From NCBI RefSeq assembly GCF_958298935.1, contig NC_084921.1, positions 52,191,001-52,255,000 on the forward strand: a stretch of 64,000 bases of DNA. The letters run 5' to 3'. The stretch's first letter is position 1. Each line of letters starts with the position of its first letter. A program made the position numbers and the translations under genes. Below, in pieces: positions 35,318-47,033 of this stretch. The notes under the pieces were generated by a model. The model had not been told where the DNA came from and made no database searches. It was given only the letters and a program-made list of their open reading frames with translations. The DNA comes from Phragmites australis (lineage: Eukaryota > Streptophyta > Magnoliopsida > Poales > Poaceae).

Positions 35318-36773
35318 TTACAGTCTTGATTGTGTTCTTACAAGAGATGACTGAAGCGCGTTGTAGTGCCCATAACCGTCGTAGAGAACACAAATCGGAT
35401 TGTCCTTGCCATATTCCTGACCATATTCTGCTACGATCCTGGGGCTATCGGAGCTGTTGGTATGTATGTAAACGGTGATGGGCATCCTGCAATGCAACAT
35501 TTCTCACTAACAGTTATGCTTATAAAGTAGAAAAGCTATACTTAGCAGAAGACAGTTACCTACCTGAGAACATGGGAGCACATGAGAAGTTCAGGCTCTC
35601 CTCCCCAAACATAAGGATTTCTCATCTGACTCACATAGCTCTCGAAATCTCCTTCAAGGAACCTAACAAAGAAAAAGATCATGCGACCGAGGTCATCTTT
35701 TTTTTATTATGTCTGAAGCGGAAGGATGATTACTTCTTGTTTTTATCACAAAAAGGTGTAAACCTGTTCCTAAAGAATAGTTTTTGTGCAGAAACTGACA
35801 ACTAAAGTACCCTGTCCATTTTAAGCATATTCTTTTCCGCTTTACTCCTACTGCAGAAAATTTGTCCAGTACTCCAGTGAAACAAATGCATCAGATAAAT
35901 AATGGAAAAAGGAATAAACCATTCAGTGTCTCCTCTTCTCTTGACAAATTCATCTGCTACCTGGAACAGTTCAACAGCAACTCAACAACAAAATAAAATG
36001 GACATACAATAACTGTGCATGTGTATAATTCAGGTGGTGTGCTCAGTAAAAAAAAAATTCAGGTGATGTACACTCACTTGTGCTCGAAGATCGTCAGCCA
36101 GTTCCTTCTGGAGGCTCTCGCTCGGTGACTGTTTTCCACTCCTTAAGCATGCGCCGTAAGCCACGGACCTGAACAGGCATCGCCCGTCCCCTGTGATTCC
36201 TGAAATGTGAAGGCGGCATCGCTGTAATTCATACAGTAGGTTCAGCAATCCAGAGCATCAATTGGCGATCAAAACTCCATCAGAATTAGCCAGATACAGA
36301 GGCTATTTGTTTTATCAATCTGCTTTCTGATTTCTGAATTTGCCAAAGGGATACCCACTTCTCTGAAGATGCATCTGAAACCACTATCATATGCAAGCAT
36401 AAAGATTCTGTGAAAAAGAGAATACGAAAGTAGAAAAAGCATCTTACTAATATTCCATTGGTAGTTTATTATTATCACAGTCTTTCTATTCTTAATCAAC
36501 AATGATCTAGCCACTTTATTCTCGACCGGGTCCAAAACCCAAGATCTCGGATCACAAGCCGGTACGGTACGAAAAGAAGCAAAGAATCCTCTTTTGATCA
36601 CCGATCACCACCAAAAGAAGCCTCTTTTAGTACTTGAAACAAATACCATATGCCAAGAAATATGCAGGGACTTGACAGAACGAAGAGGAGGAGGAATCAT
36701 TGATCATTTCAAGCAGCGAATGGGATGCGGACATACTGATCGAGCGCAGCGGGCGGAGCTCCCGATCTGACAT
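35318..36773 (-). CDS. OTU-domain deubiquitinase
   Basis: Five exons on the minus strand: 36773-36647, 36199-36078, 35960-35920, 35662-35564, 35486-35318, giving 185 aa. All introns are GT-AG (447, 117, 257 and 77 bp) and phases agree. The OTU cysteine protease fold is clear: catalytic ITGDGRCLFRSVAYGACLR with Asp47 and Cys50, the substrate segment YVWGGEPELLM, and the C-terminal LYDGYGHYNAL with His170. OTU proteases cleave ubiquitin from proteins; the closest group I recall is the Arabidopsis OTU3/OTU4-like set. The start at 36773 is the first ATG in the exon 1 frame, which is open upstream without another ATG. The first 42 residues have no recognisable domain, so the N-terminus is less certain than the core. 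No disabling mutation is seen. Confidence 0.92.
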
Positions 36774-38283
36774 CCGCCGGGCGGCGGTGGCGATCCTCCC
36801 TTCCCCTCCTCGGCTGCTCCTACCGCTGCCGGGCACGAAGGAGAAGCAGCAGGTGGAAAAAGCAAGCAAGCAGTTGGAAATGGAATGGAACAAAGCGGAC
36901 GGGGAGGGGGAGAGGGGGTTGGACCGTTGGAATTGGATTCTCTCACTGTTGCACACGCCTTTTTCCTCCCTTTCCGCTGTTCCTTTTTTCTACCGCCCGC
37001 TGTCGCTGGGTGGAGTGGACAGTGGAGGCCGTCGCTGCCTCCGACGAGCCGTCGCGCTACCTGCTCTGCTCCGACCTCTCCTCTCTTTCCCGCCACAAAT
37101 AATTGCAGAGCCGTGGCTTTCGAACGACCTCGCAGGTGGCAGAAGATTGAAAAAAGCAGGAGATGATGGATGCGCGTGGGCCCCATTCGCCTAATCCTGG
37201 ATGGACCTGCCAAATCCTGCCATCTTATCGCGCCACGCACATGTTAATTTATGCTCTTGAGGCCTAATCACCTTCTGAGCCTCTCTGATTATCCGAAAAT
37301 TCTTATTCACACGCGCCAGTTCCCTTGCTCATGCCGGCTCCCGAGAGGTCCGCTTTTTATTTTTTATTTTTTTCAAAAACTTTTTCTTAAAATTTTTCTA
37401 AGCAAAATTTTCAAGTTAACTTTTATTCCAAACTTTTACTTAAAACTTTTCTCGTTATCTTGTTAATTTGTTCAGACAAGTTGTCTGAAAAACTTTTAAA
37501 AAAAGTTATAGGAGGAAATTTTTTCTAAAAATACAAAGGTGTCTAAAAGCTGCTATTTCTGCAGCTTGCGCGCGCACGTGAATTAAAAATTCCTCTGATT
37601 ATCGCAGCCCTGTGATGTGTCCGGTCGAAACGTAGAAGCCAGTCCATGTCATCCCTCGTACGTTCACTCGTGTCGGCCGCTGTTTCAGTCTCATTATCTT
37701 TCTCCAGCTTATCTCCTGTCAATCTTACCTCACACTGCATTAAGTCTATATGCTTTTGGGCACATCACCTGTCAATAATCTCAACCATGGGGCAAGTCTG
37801 ATCAGCTTTTCGTTTCAAGCTGTGCCAACTTTTTTTAAAAAAAAAACTCCTTTACGACGGAAAATAATACCAATAGAGAAGAATATTATTATTATAATCC
37901 AACCATCTATTTAATAAGACATTTTAGTAATAATCTTATTATTTATAAATTATGACTAATTATCCTTAGGAATAATTAAGTATACGTTCTTTTCATGAAT
38001 GTTCGAGGACTCCGTCCAATTCTAATTGTCTCGGTCATTGTTCAGTCTAATTCGTCATGAGTAGCTGCTACCTAAGAGCTCATCAGCTCCGCGCTCTTTC
38101 CCTCACCGGCACCCCTCCCTTCACCGTGTTCATCCTCGATCTCTCCCCCTCCCCCATCATCCTGTTGACTCCACCTCCACCATTACCTCTCGCCGCCTCG
38201 ACCTCTTTGCGTCCCCGCTGACTGACCCAGAGGCCACCGCCTTTGCCTCTCTGCACGGTGGCGGGCGCGTCACGGCAGGTTTT
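36774..38283. other. Upstream region of the OTU gene; gene-free
   Basis: 36780-37140 is GC-rich and probably holds the promoter and 5' leader of the OTU gene; the long ORFs there on both strands have no domain. 37330-37520 is A/T-rich with TTTTCTTAAAA-type runs. No gene seen. Confidence 0.5.
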
Positions 38284-38466
38284 ATGATCTACTTCCGTAA
38301 CTACTCCACCTTTCTTGTGAAGCCGGGGCTGAACATGGAGGACATCTTCGTTGCTCATAGGATTACATGTTCGGCTAAGATTAGAACCGAGAAGCTCGGT
38401 GTCAGCTATGTCACTGCTACTAAAACTTCTTGCGGATCTCTGCTCCCAGTAATGACCATTGCATAG
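38180..38466 (+). other. Unidentified exon-like fragment
   Basis: A plus-strand open frame reads RRLDLFASPLTDPEATAFAS, then after a few residues FMIYFRNYSTFLVKPGLN, and ends at a stop at 38464-38466. Its composition is exon-like, but I do not recognise the family, and there is no clear start or splice structure. Opposite, on the minus strand, lies the 3' flank of the SPC3 gene, so this may be the truncated end of a convergent gene or a chance frame. Confidence 0.2.
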
Positions 38467-38728
38467 CACAGCGACCATCAAGCTGCTGCCCAGGATCTAT
38501 CTATCTGTACTGCTCAGGAAGCCGATAACCTGTCATGACTATCTTATCTGCAAACATCTTGCCAGTCTTTGGCATAATATGCCTGTGCATTGTCAAGTTG
38601 AAGTCCTTGCCTTTTAGATTGCTTCCCTGTAATGAGATAAAAGAGGATATAAATCAAGCAAGCAATGCAATTTCTGAAGAATAGTGTGTCGCAGAGCAAA
38701 ATAACTGGATAGACAGTTGCGATGTGGC

Positions 38729-39490
38729 TTAGTTTATATATATAATGAGTGATTGATAAGATTGTCGATTTGATTTATCGAGTTTTTATTGATTGAGCTT
38801 GATTTGAGTATTTTAATTATGGACTAATTAGAGTTGGAGTTGAAAAAAATATGTTTACTTATTTCATAGTGTGTAGTTGACGGATGCAACTTGATGGTCG
38901 ACGACGGATGATCGAGGCTAAACGGGTGCTTGGTGTTAAACGATCAAGGAGTCCGGACGGAGTCAAAAATGATCCTAGTTGTACACGTGAATATCAAGCA
39001 AAATATGAAACGAATGATGAAGACGATGTGTTAACAAAGTCAAGCGAAAGTAATGTCAGTACAAGTGACAAGATGACCCGATGGATTAGGAGCGGGACAG
39101 ACTTGTTGGCGGTCAGGATCGCAAAACGGAATACACGTGTCGACATCAGAGCACTTGCTTAAGATGTAAGCAAGTGACGAGTCACGCTTTGAGAAATATG
39201 TAGAAGGTTTCACGGTTGAGTCTCAAAATCATAGGAGGATTAGAGAGTATGCGGCACCATCATGAAGCTTGCGTCGAGACGAAGTGAAATCGTATAGGCG
39301 TCGTGACCATTCGATGAATAGAGCAAAAATGGAACAAAATACCCTCGATGGTAGGTACGAGTGTACTACAATAGAGAGGTATTTTGGTATTAAGTTGGGA
39401 AACTTAGGGATCAAGTTTTTTAGGCCTATAAATAGAGGGGTAAGATTATGGGAGAGTTAGAACCGGTCACTTAAGCCCCTTGTGCTTCTC
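38729..39490 (+). repeat. Truncated 5' LTR of the copia element
   Basis: About 760 bp matching the start of the 3' LTR (about 1396 bp without its insertion), for example GACGGATGCAACTTGATGGT at 38879 against GACGGATGCAACTTGACGGT at 44222. It ends around the shared AAGCCCCTTGTGCT string, so its last half is missing. Confidence 0.8.
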
Positions 39491-39499
39491 AATGTTTAA

Positions 39500-42400
39500 T
39501 TGACCCTCTCTTCTGGTTCTTCTGTTTCTTTTCAGTGTTTAATTGTCCAACTTTCTTCTGAGCTTTGGATGTGGCATAGGAGATTAGGGCATATGAGCTT
39601 TGATTTGCTTACTCGTTTGAGTACCTTAGGCTTGATACGAGGATTGTCCAAGCTCAAGTTTGAGAAGAATTTTGTTTGTGCTCCTTACCAGTATGACAAG
39701 ATGGTTACCGCTCCTAACCCACTAGTCAATCTGGTGATGACTGAACGATAGAAAAAACTTCTCCATATGGACAATGTTGGTCCTTCCTGGGTTCATTCAA
39801 CAGGTGAGAAGTGGTATGTACCTGTTATTCTTGATGATTACTCTCGCTAAGTAAGGATGAAGTGCTCTCACACTTTTGGAGCTTAGCTTTGAGATCGTTC
39901 AAAGAACTTCCAGGTGCATTTAAAGCAATCACAGTGATAATGGCACCGAGTTTAAGAACTATCTCTTTGATGCTTTATGCCTTGAATATGGCATTGAGCA
40001 TCAATTTTCTGTCCACGTGTTCCTCAACAAAATGTCGTGGTTGAAAGAAAAAACATGATTTTGGTGGAGATGGCTAGGACAATACTCTATGAGCATAGGA
40101 CTTCTATGAAGCTTTGGGCTGAGCACAGCGTGCTACATCTCAAATCGGATTTTCTTGCACTTGATCTTTAATTTGACTTCTTATGAGTTGCGTTTTGTGG
40201 GAAGCCAAAGATTTCATATTTGAGAGTTTTCGGTTGTCGGTGCTTCATCCTAAAGCATGTCAATCTTGACAAGTTCAAGTTGTATTCTTCTGATAGCATT
40301 TTCTTGGGGTATTCTCTGCATATTCATGTTTACAGGGTTGACACTAACACCATCATAAAATCCTGTGATGTGATTTTTGATGAATCAACCTCTTATGCTA
40401 GTTCTATCTTTGAGTGTGCAGGTGATCATAAGATGAGCGAGAGCATCTTTGTAGATAGTGACCTTCTAACTCTTGGTGATGATGAGGATGATCCACTACT
40501 TCCCTCGACCACAGCTGCTCTAGAGCTGGCTCATGCTTCTTTTACTCAAGCAGAGAGTCTTGCAACCTCTATTTTCACTTCAACTGCTCTCGAGCCTGCA
40601 CCAGCTGTGTTTGAGGGGAAGTTTCTCTTAAGGCTTGAGGTTACTCAACACATTCAGATGAATTATGTTCAGTTGTTATTGCAGGGTAAAATGGTATGTT
40701 TGGTTAAGTATAGGTGCTCACACGTATATGTCTTGGTTGCTTACCGCATATGTTTTACTTAACCTTGTGGCATACTCTTTCTAACAGCTAAATGCATAAT
40801 CCTTGGAGTCGGGATATTATATACCCATATAGTGTAAGTCTTGCGAGTACCTTCGTACTCAGAGTGCTACCCTTAAGTTGATGCAGGTGTTGCGGGTGTG
40901 GAAGAGGCGACTTTCGACTACTTCGTGCCTGCCGATCAGGGTGGCGGGCAAGAGTAGTTTATCCTACTCTGAAGGTCGTGCTTTTGGGACGATGCCTAAG
41001 GGCATGTGGCGCCGTTTTCTTTTGGTGTTTAAGTTTATATTTCCGCTGTGTAGTTCTTTTGTGGTTAGGAGTTGAGAGGTTTTGTCTCCTCCTAGCTCGT
41101 TTTTGTTGTAAATTATTGAAATCAGTTGCATGCTTAATACTTGTAATATAAATATTTATTACTCACTCTTTATTAAGCTATGTTGTAATGTACATATTGG
41201 AAGGCATGTGTTCCGATCCTTGGGCACAAAACACGTGTCGGGATTACCGGGATGATATTCTGGTTAATCATCGAGGTTGTGATTATGAATAATGATCCTC
41301 CTGTTGATTAATTAGAATATTATTTGGACGGTTCCTTACAGTTTCACTCAAATAGAGGGAATAGAATTTGGAGAGACATTTGCATCGGTAACTAGGCTGG
41401 AAGCCATTAGGATTCTTCTTGCTTTTGCTGCATCCTAGGGTTTCAAGCTGTATCAAATGGATGTCAAGAGTGTGTTCCTAAATGGTTTCATACAGGAAGA
41501 TGTATATGTCAAGTAACCCTCAGACTTTGAACACACCAAATACCCACATAGAGTGTCTAAGCTTCAGAAAGTTTTGTATGAACTTAAACAAGCACCTAAG
41601 GCTTGGTCTGATAAGCTTAGTTCTTTCTTACTAGAGCATGGGTATATCATGGGGTCGATTGATAGAACTTTATTCACTCTCAACCGTGGTAAATATTTTC
41701 TACTTGTTTAGATTTACGTGAATGATATCATTTTTGTGGTTCTTCTTATGCACATGTGGTCAAGTTTGCAGAAACTATGAGCAGAGAGTTCAAGATGTCG
41801 ATGATGGATGAGCTCAACTTCTTCTTTGGACTTCAAATCAAGCAATACAAGCAAAATACATTCATCCACCAGCCAAAGTACACCAAGGAGCTGCTGAAGA
41901 AGTTCAACATGAGCGACGCGAAGCCCTTAGTGACACCGGTGTCTACCTCGACTATGCTTGATCCGAATGAAGATGGCGAAGCGGTGGATTAGCAGGTGTT
42001 CAGGAGCATGATCGGCTCCCTCCTGTACCTAACGTTGACAAGACCGGACATCCACTTCGATGTCTATCTCTGCACGCTTACAAGCTTCACCGAGGATGTC
42101 TCACCACCAAGCGATGAAACACATTCTAAGGTACCTCGAGCACACTCTCGAGTATGGACTCTGGTTTTCTGCTTCCTCTTTACTTTCTCTTTGAGGTTTT
42201 TTCGATGTGAATTTTGTTGGGTGTAAAATTGACAGGGAGAGTACTTTTGGTAAGTGTTATTTTTTGGGTACTTCTCTTGTGTGTTGGTCTTCTCGCAAGC
42301 AGTCTAGCATTGCACAGTCTACCGCTGAAGCTGAATATATAGCTGTTGTTAGCTATTCCTCATATATTTTATGGATGGTTGCTACCTTTAGGGACTTTGG

Positions 42401-42664
42401 GTTAGATTTCAGGAGTGTGCCACTTTTGTGTGACAACACCAATACTATAAGCTTAGCCGATAATCCAGTACAGTACTCTAGACTAAACACATAGATATGA
42501 GATTCCACTTTCTGAGAGACCACAATAACAAGGGGGATATAGACTTAAAATACATTGATATCAAACACCAGCTAGCTGACATCTTCACCAAGCCTCTAGA
42601 TGTTACTAGATTTGCCTATTTGAGGGGAGAACTTGGTTTGTGCCATGCATATGACATTGTGTGA
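39500..42664 (+). pseudogene. Copia pol remnants (GAG-pre-integrase, integrase, RT, RNase H)
   Basis: In order: LWMWHRRLGHMSFDLLTRL (GAG-pre-integrase, about 39560-39620); integrase pieces at 39760-40130 with several stops; MRVFGCRCFILKH and SDSIFLGYS (40220-40320, integrase C-terminal region); then an inserted LTR fragment; RT pieces from 41345, including QMDVKSVFLNGFIQEDVYVK and the catalytic YVNDII (41713 onward, Asn in place of the usual first Asp, preceded by a stop); FFFGLQIKQ and YTKELLKKFNM; RNase H QSSIAQSTAEAEYIA (about 42300) and HQLADIFTKPLD (about 42565). It ends with a stop at 42664. Multiple stops and frameshifts make it inactive. Confidence 0.85.
40640..41339 (+). mobile_element. 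Gypsy LTR 3'-end fragment inside copia pol
   Basis: This stretch matches the 3' part of the solo LTR at 13869-18125 (compare GTCTTGCGAGTACCTTCGTA at both 17638 and 40829, and GAATATTATTTGGACGGTTC at both 18100 and 41314). Copia RT coding resumes at about 41340. Only the last ~700 bp of the LTR is present, so it is a truncated insertion. The left limit is approximate. Confidence 0.75.
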
Positions 42665-44075
42665 GGAGTTATCTTTGTATATACTCTATCTTACTTTTAT
42701 TGTATTTGCATTGCATTGCATCATGTAAGATAATTATAGTAGTTGAGCTTTAATTTGTATGTCTTTAGCATTTTCAGTCGCTAGACTGAATTTAGACTAA
42801 ATTGAGTAGTTGTGTAGAGCAAGCTTTTAATCTTAGTCTCCTCTTGATGCTTTGACATAAAATATTTCAAGCAAGCTAACTTTTCTTAAGATAAAATTTG
42901 GTAATTTTATGAATCATGTAGACTATGAAATGCTACATTCTAGATCACAATATTCATAATTGATTTGACTTAGTCAATGCTTGTGTTAAAGCTAGTTTGA
43001 TGAATATCTTGTTCTAGGATTTTTGGTTCAAGTCAGTAGATTGTGAAACATTGCACTATATTATCTGTCTTTGTCAAATGTTTAGATCATGATAGAATCT
43101 TGGGGGAACATGTATTCCTTATGCCACAAAGACACTACTTGACTTGATCATGTGAAAACTTGATTTCTTATGAAAATATGAATAATCTTATGAAATCAAG
43201 TATCTTGTACTAAAATATGATCCAATATGGTTCTGTTTAAGTTTTAAGGTGTTTGTCGTACCCAATCGCGCGATACTTTGCTTGATAAGAGGTAACCTAA
43301 GGATAAAAAATAAAAAAATATGCCTAATTGCTCAATTTTATTTTAAATCACTTGATCTAACTAAGTCTTGGTTTCATATGTTAGCGTTTGTAAAGCCTAC
43401 TGTCATGAATGCTTGTTTGGCTAGTTTGAGATTGAAGCTAGCTAATTTTTACTGCTTGTATTGATTCGGCATGAGTGGATGCTTATGTGATGGTCGTTTT
43501 GAATATGATTCGGCTATATGAAATTAAATGCACTAACTAATTATTTTTAGCTTGTACAGTTTCATGTTCTTGTGTCACTTTTTTATTTTTGAGCCTTTGT
43601 GCATTTGTGAGTTTCATCTTCTACTTTCTATAGCTAATTGACGTTTTTAGCTTTTGCAAATATTTTATGGTATACTTGTGAAAGCTCATTAGGATTGCAT
43701 GTTCATACATTGTATAGTGTTTTGTCCTTGATGTTTGGATTGCCAAAAGGGGATAAGTGAATGAAAAATGAGAGAAATAAAAATTTGCACCAAATTAAAG
43801 AAAAATCTTGCATAAATGAAAAATGTGCATTCATTAAAGGGGAGCATTTAATTTTATGTTTTTGAATTGTTTTGCTCTTTTGAGGTTTTTGGATTGTCTT
43901 TGCCTCTCTTGGGCCTTATGCAACCTTTCTTATGCCATCTGACATATTTTTGCTTTTTCTTGAGCTTTTGGTCACTTGGATAAGCCTATCTTCTTCAAAC
44001 CAAAATCTTTGTGTTTTGAGGTGTTGTTAATGCACTCATTAATAGGGAGATTGAGAAACCAAGTTGAAATCTATC
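42665..44075. other. Copia internal region between pol and 3' LTR
   Basis: About 1.4 kb of T-rich sequence without any supported ORF. In SIRE-type elements an env-like frame can occupy this position; none is seen here. AGGGAGATTGAGAAACC shortly before 44076 may be a decayed polypurine tract. Confidence 0.5.
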
Positions 44076-46813
44076 TTGGTTTATATGTGATGAGTGATTG
44101 ACAATATTGTCGATTTGGTTTCTCTAGTTTTGTATTGCTTGAGATTGGTTTGAGCATTTTATTATGGACTAACTGGAGTTCGAGTTGGAGAAATATGTTT
44201 GCTTGTTTCATGGTGTGTAGGTGACGGATGCAACTTGACGGTCGACGACGTGTGATTAGGGCTAAGCGGGTGCTTGGTGTCAGACGATCAAGGTGATCGG
44301 ATGGAGTAAAAAATGATCCTAGCTGTACACGTAGAGGTCGAGCAAAACATGAAACGGAGGATGAAGATGGTGTGTCGGAGGGTGAACTCCTCAAGCAGGG
44401 ATCCGGAGGGACCCCCTTTGAGATTCGACCAGGGGGATGATTCTGAACCCGCCTCGTACGTGAAATGAATGGGAGTGAATGAGATGTAGGTGGATTGGAT
44501 GATCGGGTGCAGGAGGAAATAAATGCTAAGGGATTTTAGACAGGTTCGGTCCGCGAGGAGCGTAATACCCTACTCCTGTATGTATGTCATAAATGCTCTA
44601 AGAATGTCTCTCCGATGATCTATTGTGTTACAAAAATGTTTGTCTAAGTCTAGAGCTTCATGCTTCTTGTTCGTCTGTCGTCGTTGCCCAGGGTTCGTCT
44701 TGTGTTCCAAAGCTCGTCGCTCTTCTTCGGGGAGCCCGCCCCTCTTTTATACCCGTCGGGGCGGGTAGCGTGCCCAGAAAGGGTGGTGCAAGTTCCAAGG
44801 CACCATAAATAGAAAATAACCATCATGGGCTGCAGCTTGAGGTGACGAGGAGGGTTGAAAACGTGCCCCGTCCGGTCTTCGTCGTCATCATTCCGCTTTT
44901 CAACGAGTACAGCGGGGAGGGCCCGCCGGGCAGCTACCGAGCAGCCCCGCGTGCCCGCCTGGTCAGAGCGAGCTTGACACAGTAGGGCGGCAGGCGTTGC
45001 GCCTCGAGCCCTGCGACGTTATCCCGAGGCGCGCCAGATGACGCGCGATGGGACCCGCGTATTAAATGTCCCCACGCCTCCCTGCCAGACCGTGGCAGGG
45101 ACTAACAGCAGATGTGGGGAGAGTGGTTGGAAGTGACAGGCCATACGCCCTCTTAAATGCAGTATCGGGCCTCTCACCAGTTGACACCTCAACGCTGAGC
45201 CCCTGTGGGGACCACCAGCGAAGGACTTCTCGGGCCCTCGGGGAACTGTGAGTGCTCAGGGACTAATGTTCACAGGGTCGAGCACTCTCTCCCGGATATG
45301 TCCTTTCTTGGTCCTCGGGGAACTCGGGTGCTCGGGGACCACTGTTCATGGCCCCGAGCGTCCTCTCCTGGAACTCGCCTGCTTGGGTCCTCAGGGAACT
45401 CGGTGCTCGGGGACCACTATTCATGGTCCCGAGCACCCTCTTCCGGAACTGACTTCTCTTGTCATCGGGGAACTCGGGTACTCGGGGACCACTGTTCATG
45501 ACCCCGAGCACCCTCTCCCGGAACTTGGTCTTCTCGGGTCATCGGAGAACTCAGGTACTCGGGGACCACTGTTCATAGCCCCGAGCACCCTCTCCCGGAA
45601 CTTGGTCTTCTCGGACCTCGGGGAGATAATCCCCCAGGGAGGGCGCCACGTGGCACTCTGCTGTCCTGGCCTCAGGACTCGGGGACCCCTGGTTCCTATG
45701 TCACCGACATGGTGTGTTGACAAAGTCAAACTAAAAGGATGTCGCTGCAAGTGACGAAGTGGCCCAATAGATCGTGAGCGGAAGAAGCTTGCTGACGGTC
45801 AGGATCGCAAAACGCAGTACACGTGTTGACATCAGAGTTCTTGCTTAAGGTGTAAGTAAGTGACGGGTCACGCTTTGAGAAGCGTGTAGAGGGTTTCACG
45901 GTTGGGCCTCCAAATTGTGAGAGGATTGAAGGAGTATGCGGCACCATCATGAAGCTTGCGTTGAGGCGAAGCTAAGTTGTAAAGGCGTCACGACCATTCG
46001 ATGGACGGAGCAAAAAATAGATCAAAATACCATCGGTGATAGGTATGAATGTATTACACGAGAGGAAAATTTAGGGGTCAAATTTTCTAGACCTATAAAT
46101 AGAGAGGTATGGCTATGAGAGAGTTGGAACCAACTACTTAAGCCCCTTGTGCTATCCATTTGAGAGCCTGGTGCTAGGGTTTTAGAGGAGAGAAAGATGA
46201 GTATCTAGCCTATGTAATATGTGAGAGTTTTTGAGAGAAAAATCTTTTTAATCTGTTTAAAATGGGGCTGATATCTTTAAGTAATGAAGTTTATTCTTTT
46301 GCATATGTTTGAATTCTCCTCCTTCTAGTCTCTCTCTATTGTTTCCATTGTAAGTCTGCAAGTTTTTCTTTTTTGTTATGATTTCTTGTTGATTTTTGTT
46401 TTTGCATTTGAATTGTGATTTTTCAATCTTGGAAGTCGTTCTTCTTGTTTTTAGAGGTATAAATGTTCATATAATCATGTATTTAAGAGTATCTTGAATC
46501 CACTTGTCTCTAGATCATTAACTTGTAGAGTTACTTCTTTTGGTGATTGTCTTTTTAGTTTATTTTTCGTTCAGGTTTTAAGTTTTTATGCTTAAAGACA
46601 TATAAAATGATCTTAAATAGAGTTTATGATTTATATTCTATCTGTTGGTTTATGTTGTCTTAGAACTTTTTTTCTCGTTTTTTCTTTCTAAAATTTATAT
46701 TTTCGTTTATGTATTTTTAGAGTATTGAGCGAACAAGAAGTAGCACATCTATTTTACAGGAAATTTATAAGCCGTCTATTCACTCTCCTCTTGTCACCGT
46801 TCTCGACCTTACA
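44076..46813 (+). repeat. 3' LTR of the copia element (interrupted)
   Basis: Begins TTGGTTTATATGTGATGAGT and ends near CGACCTTACA. Removing the solo LTR 44373-45709 and one TGGTG leaves about 1396 bp. A TATA-like CCTATAAATAGAGAGG lies at about 46090. It carries the only complete version of this LTR in the window. Confidence 0.75.
44373..45709 (+). mobile_element. GC-rich solo LTR, copy C
   Basis: Starts TGTCGGAGGGTGAACTCC and ends ATGTCACCGACA. TGGTG flanks both sides (44368-44372 and 45710-45714), an exact 5-bp target duplication. Length 1337 bp. Removing it restores the copia LTR sequence seen in the 5' LTR (GATGGTGTGTTGACAAAGTC against GACGATGTGTTAACAAAGTC). Its repeat part at about 45280-45610 has units with GAACTCGGGTGCTCGGGGAC and CCCCGAGCACCCTC. 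No retroelement genes. Confidence 0.92.
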
Positions 46814-47033
46814 ATAATAAAAACAGAAAAAATTGGTATTAACCAAAAGATTGGATGTAGATAACACCAGCAATGGTCAATCTGTACTGATATAGCTATC
46901 CAAAAATTAATAAGTGAAGACCAAAAGATGGCCAGTTGGAAATGGGTGTGAGTTCAGGTCCAAAGCTGTACTCTATCTTAAGCACCATATATGAAATTAC
47001 AGTAGAAAGACTAATCGTAACAATTCATGGCTA
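46814..47033. other. Remaining SPC3 intron DNA right of the copia element
   Basis: About 220 bp between the copia 3' LTR and the SPC3 exon 2 fragment. I searched it by eye on the minus strand for the missing SPC3 exons and found none. Confidence 0.5.

Larger units (their letters stand above)
38729..46813 (+). mobile_element. Decayed copia LTR retrotransposon inside SPC3
   Basis: Plus-strand element of the SIRE/Maximus-like copia type. The 5' LTR remnant is 38729 to about 39490; the 3' LTR is 44076-46813 and is interrupted by a solo LTR. The two LTRs align from TTAGTTTATATA / TTGGTTTATATG through GATGCAACTTGA and AAGCCCCTTGTGCT. The 5' LTR breaks off there and is followed almost at once by the GAG-pre-integrase motif, so the end of the LTR, gag and protease have been deleted. 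No target duplication was recognised. A gypsy LTR fragment interrupts pol. The element is non-autonomous and dead. The end coordinates are approximate by a few bases. Confidence 0.85.

Noticed and set aside
36700..37240. 164- and 178-codon ORFs in the OTU upstream region
   Set aside because: GC-rich leader/promoter DNA with open frames on both strands and no recognisable domain.
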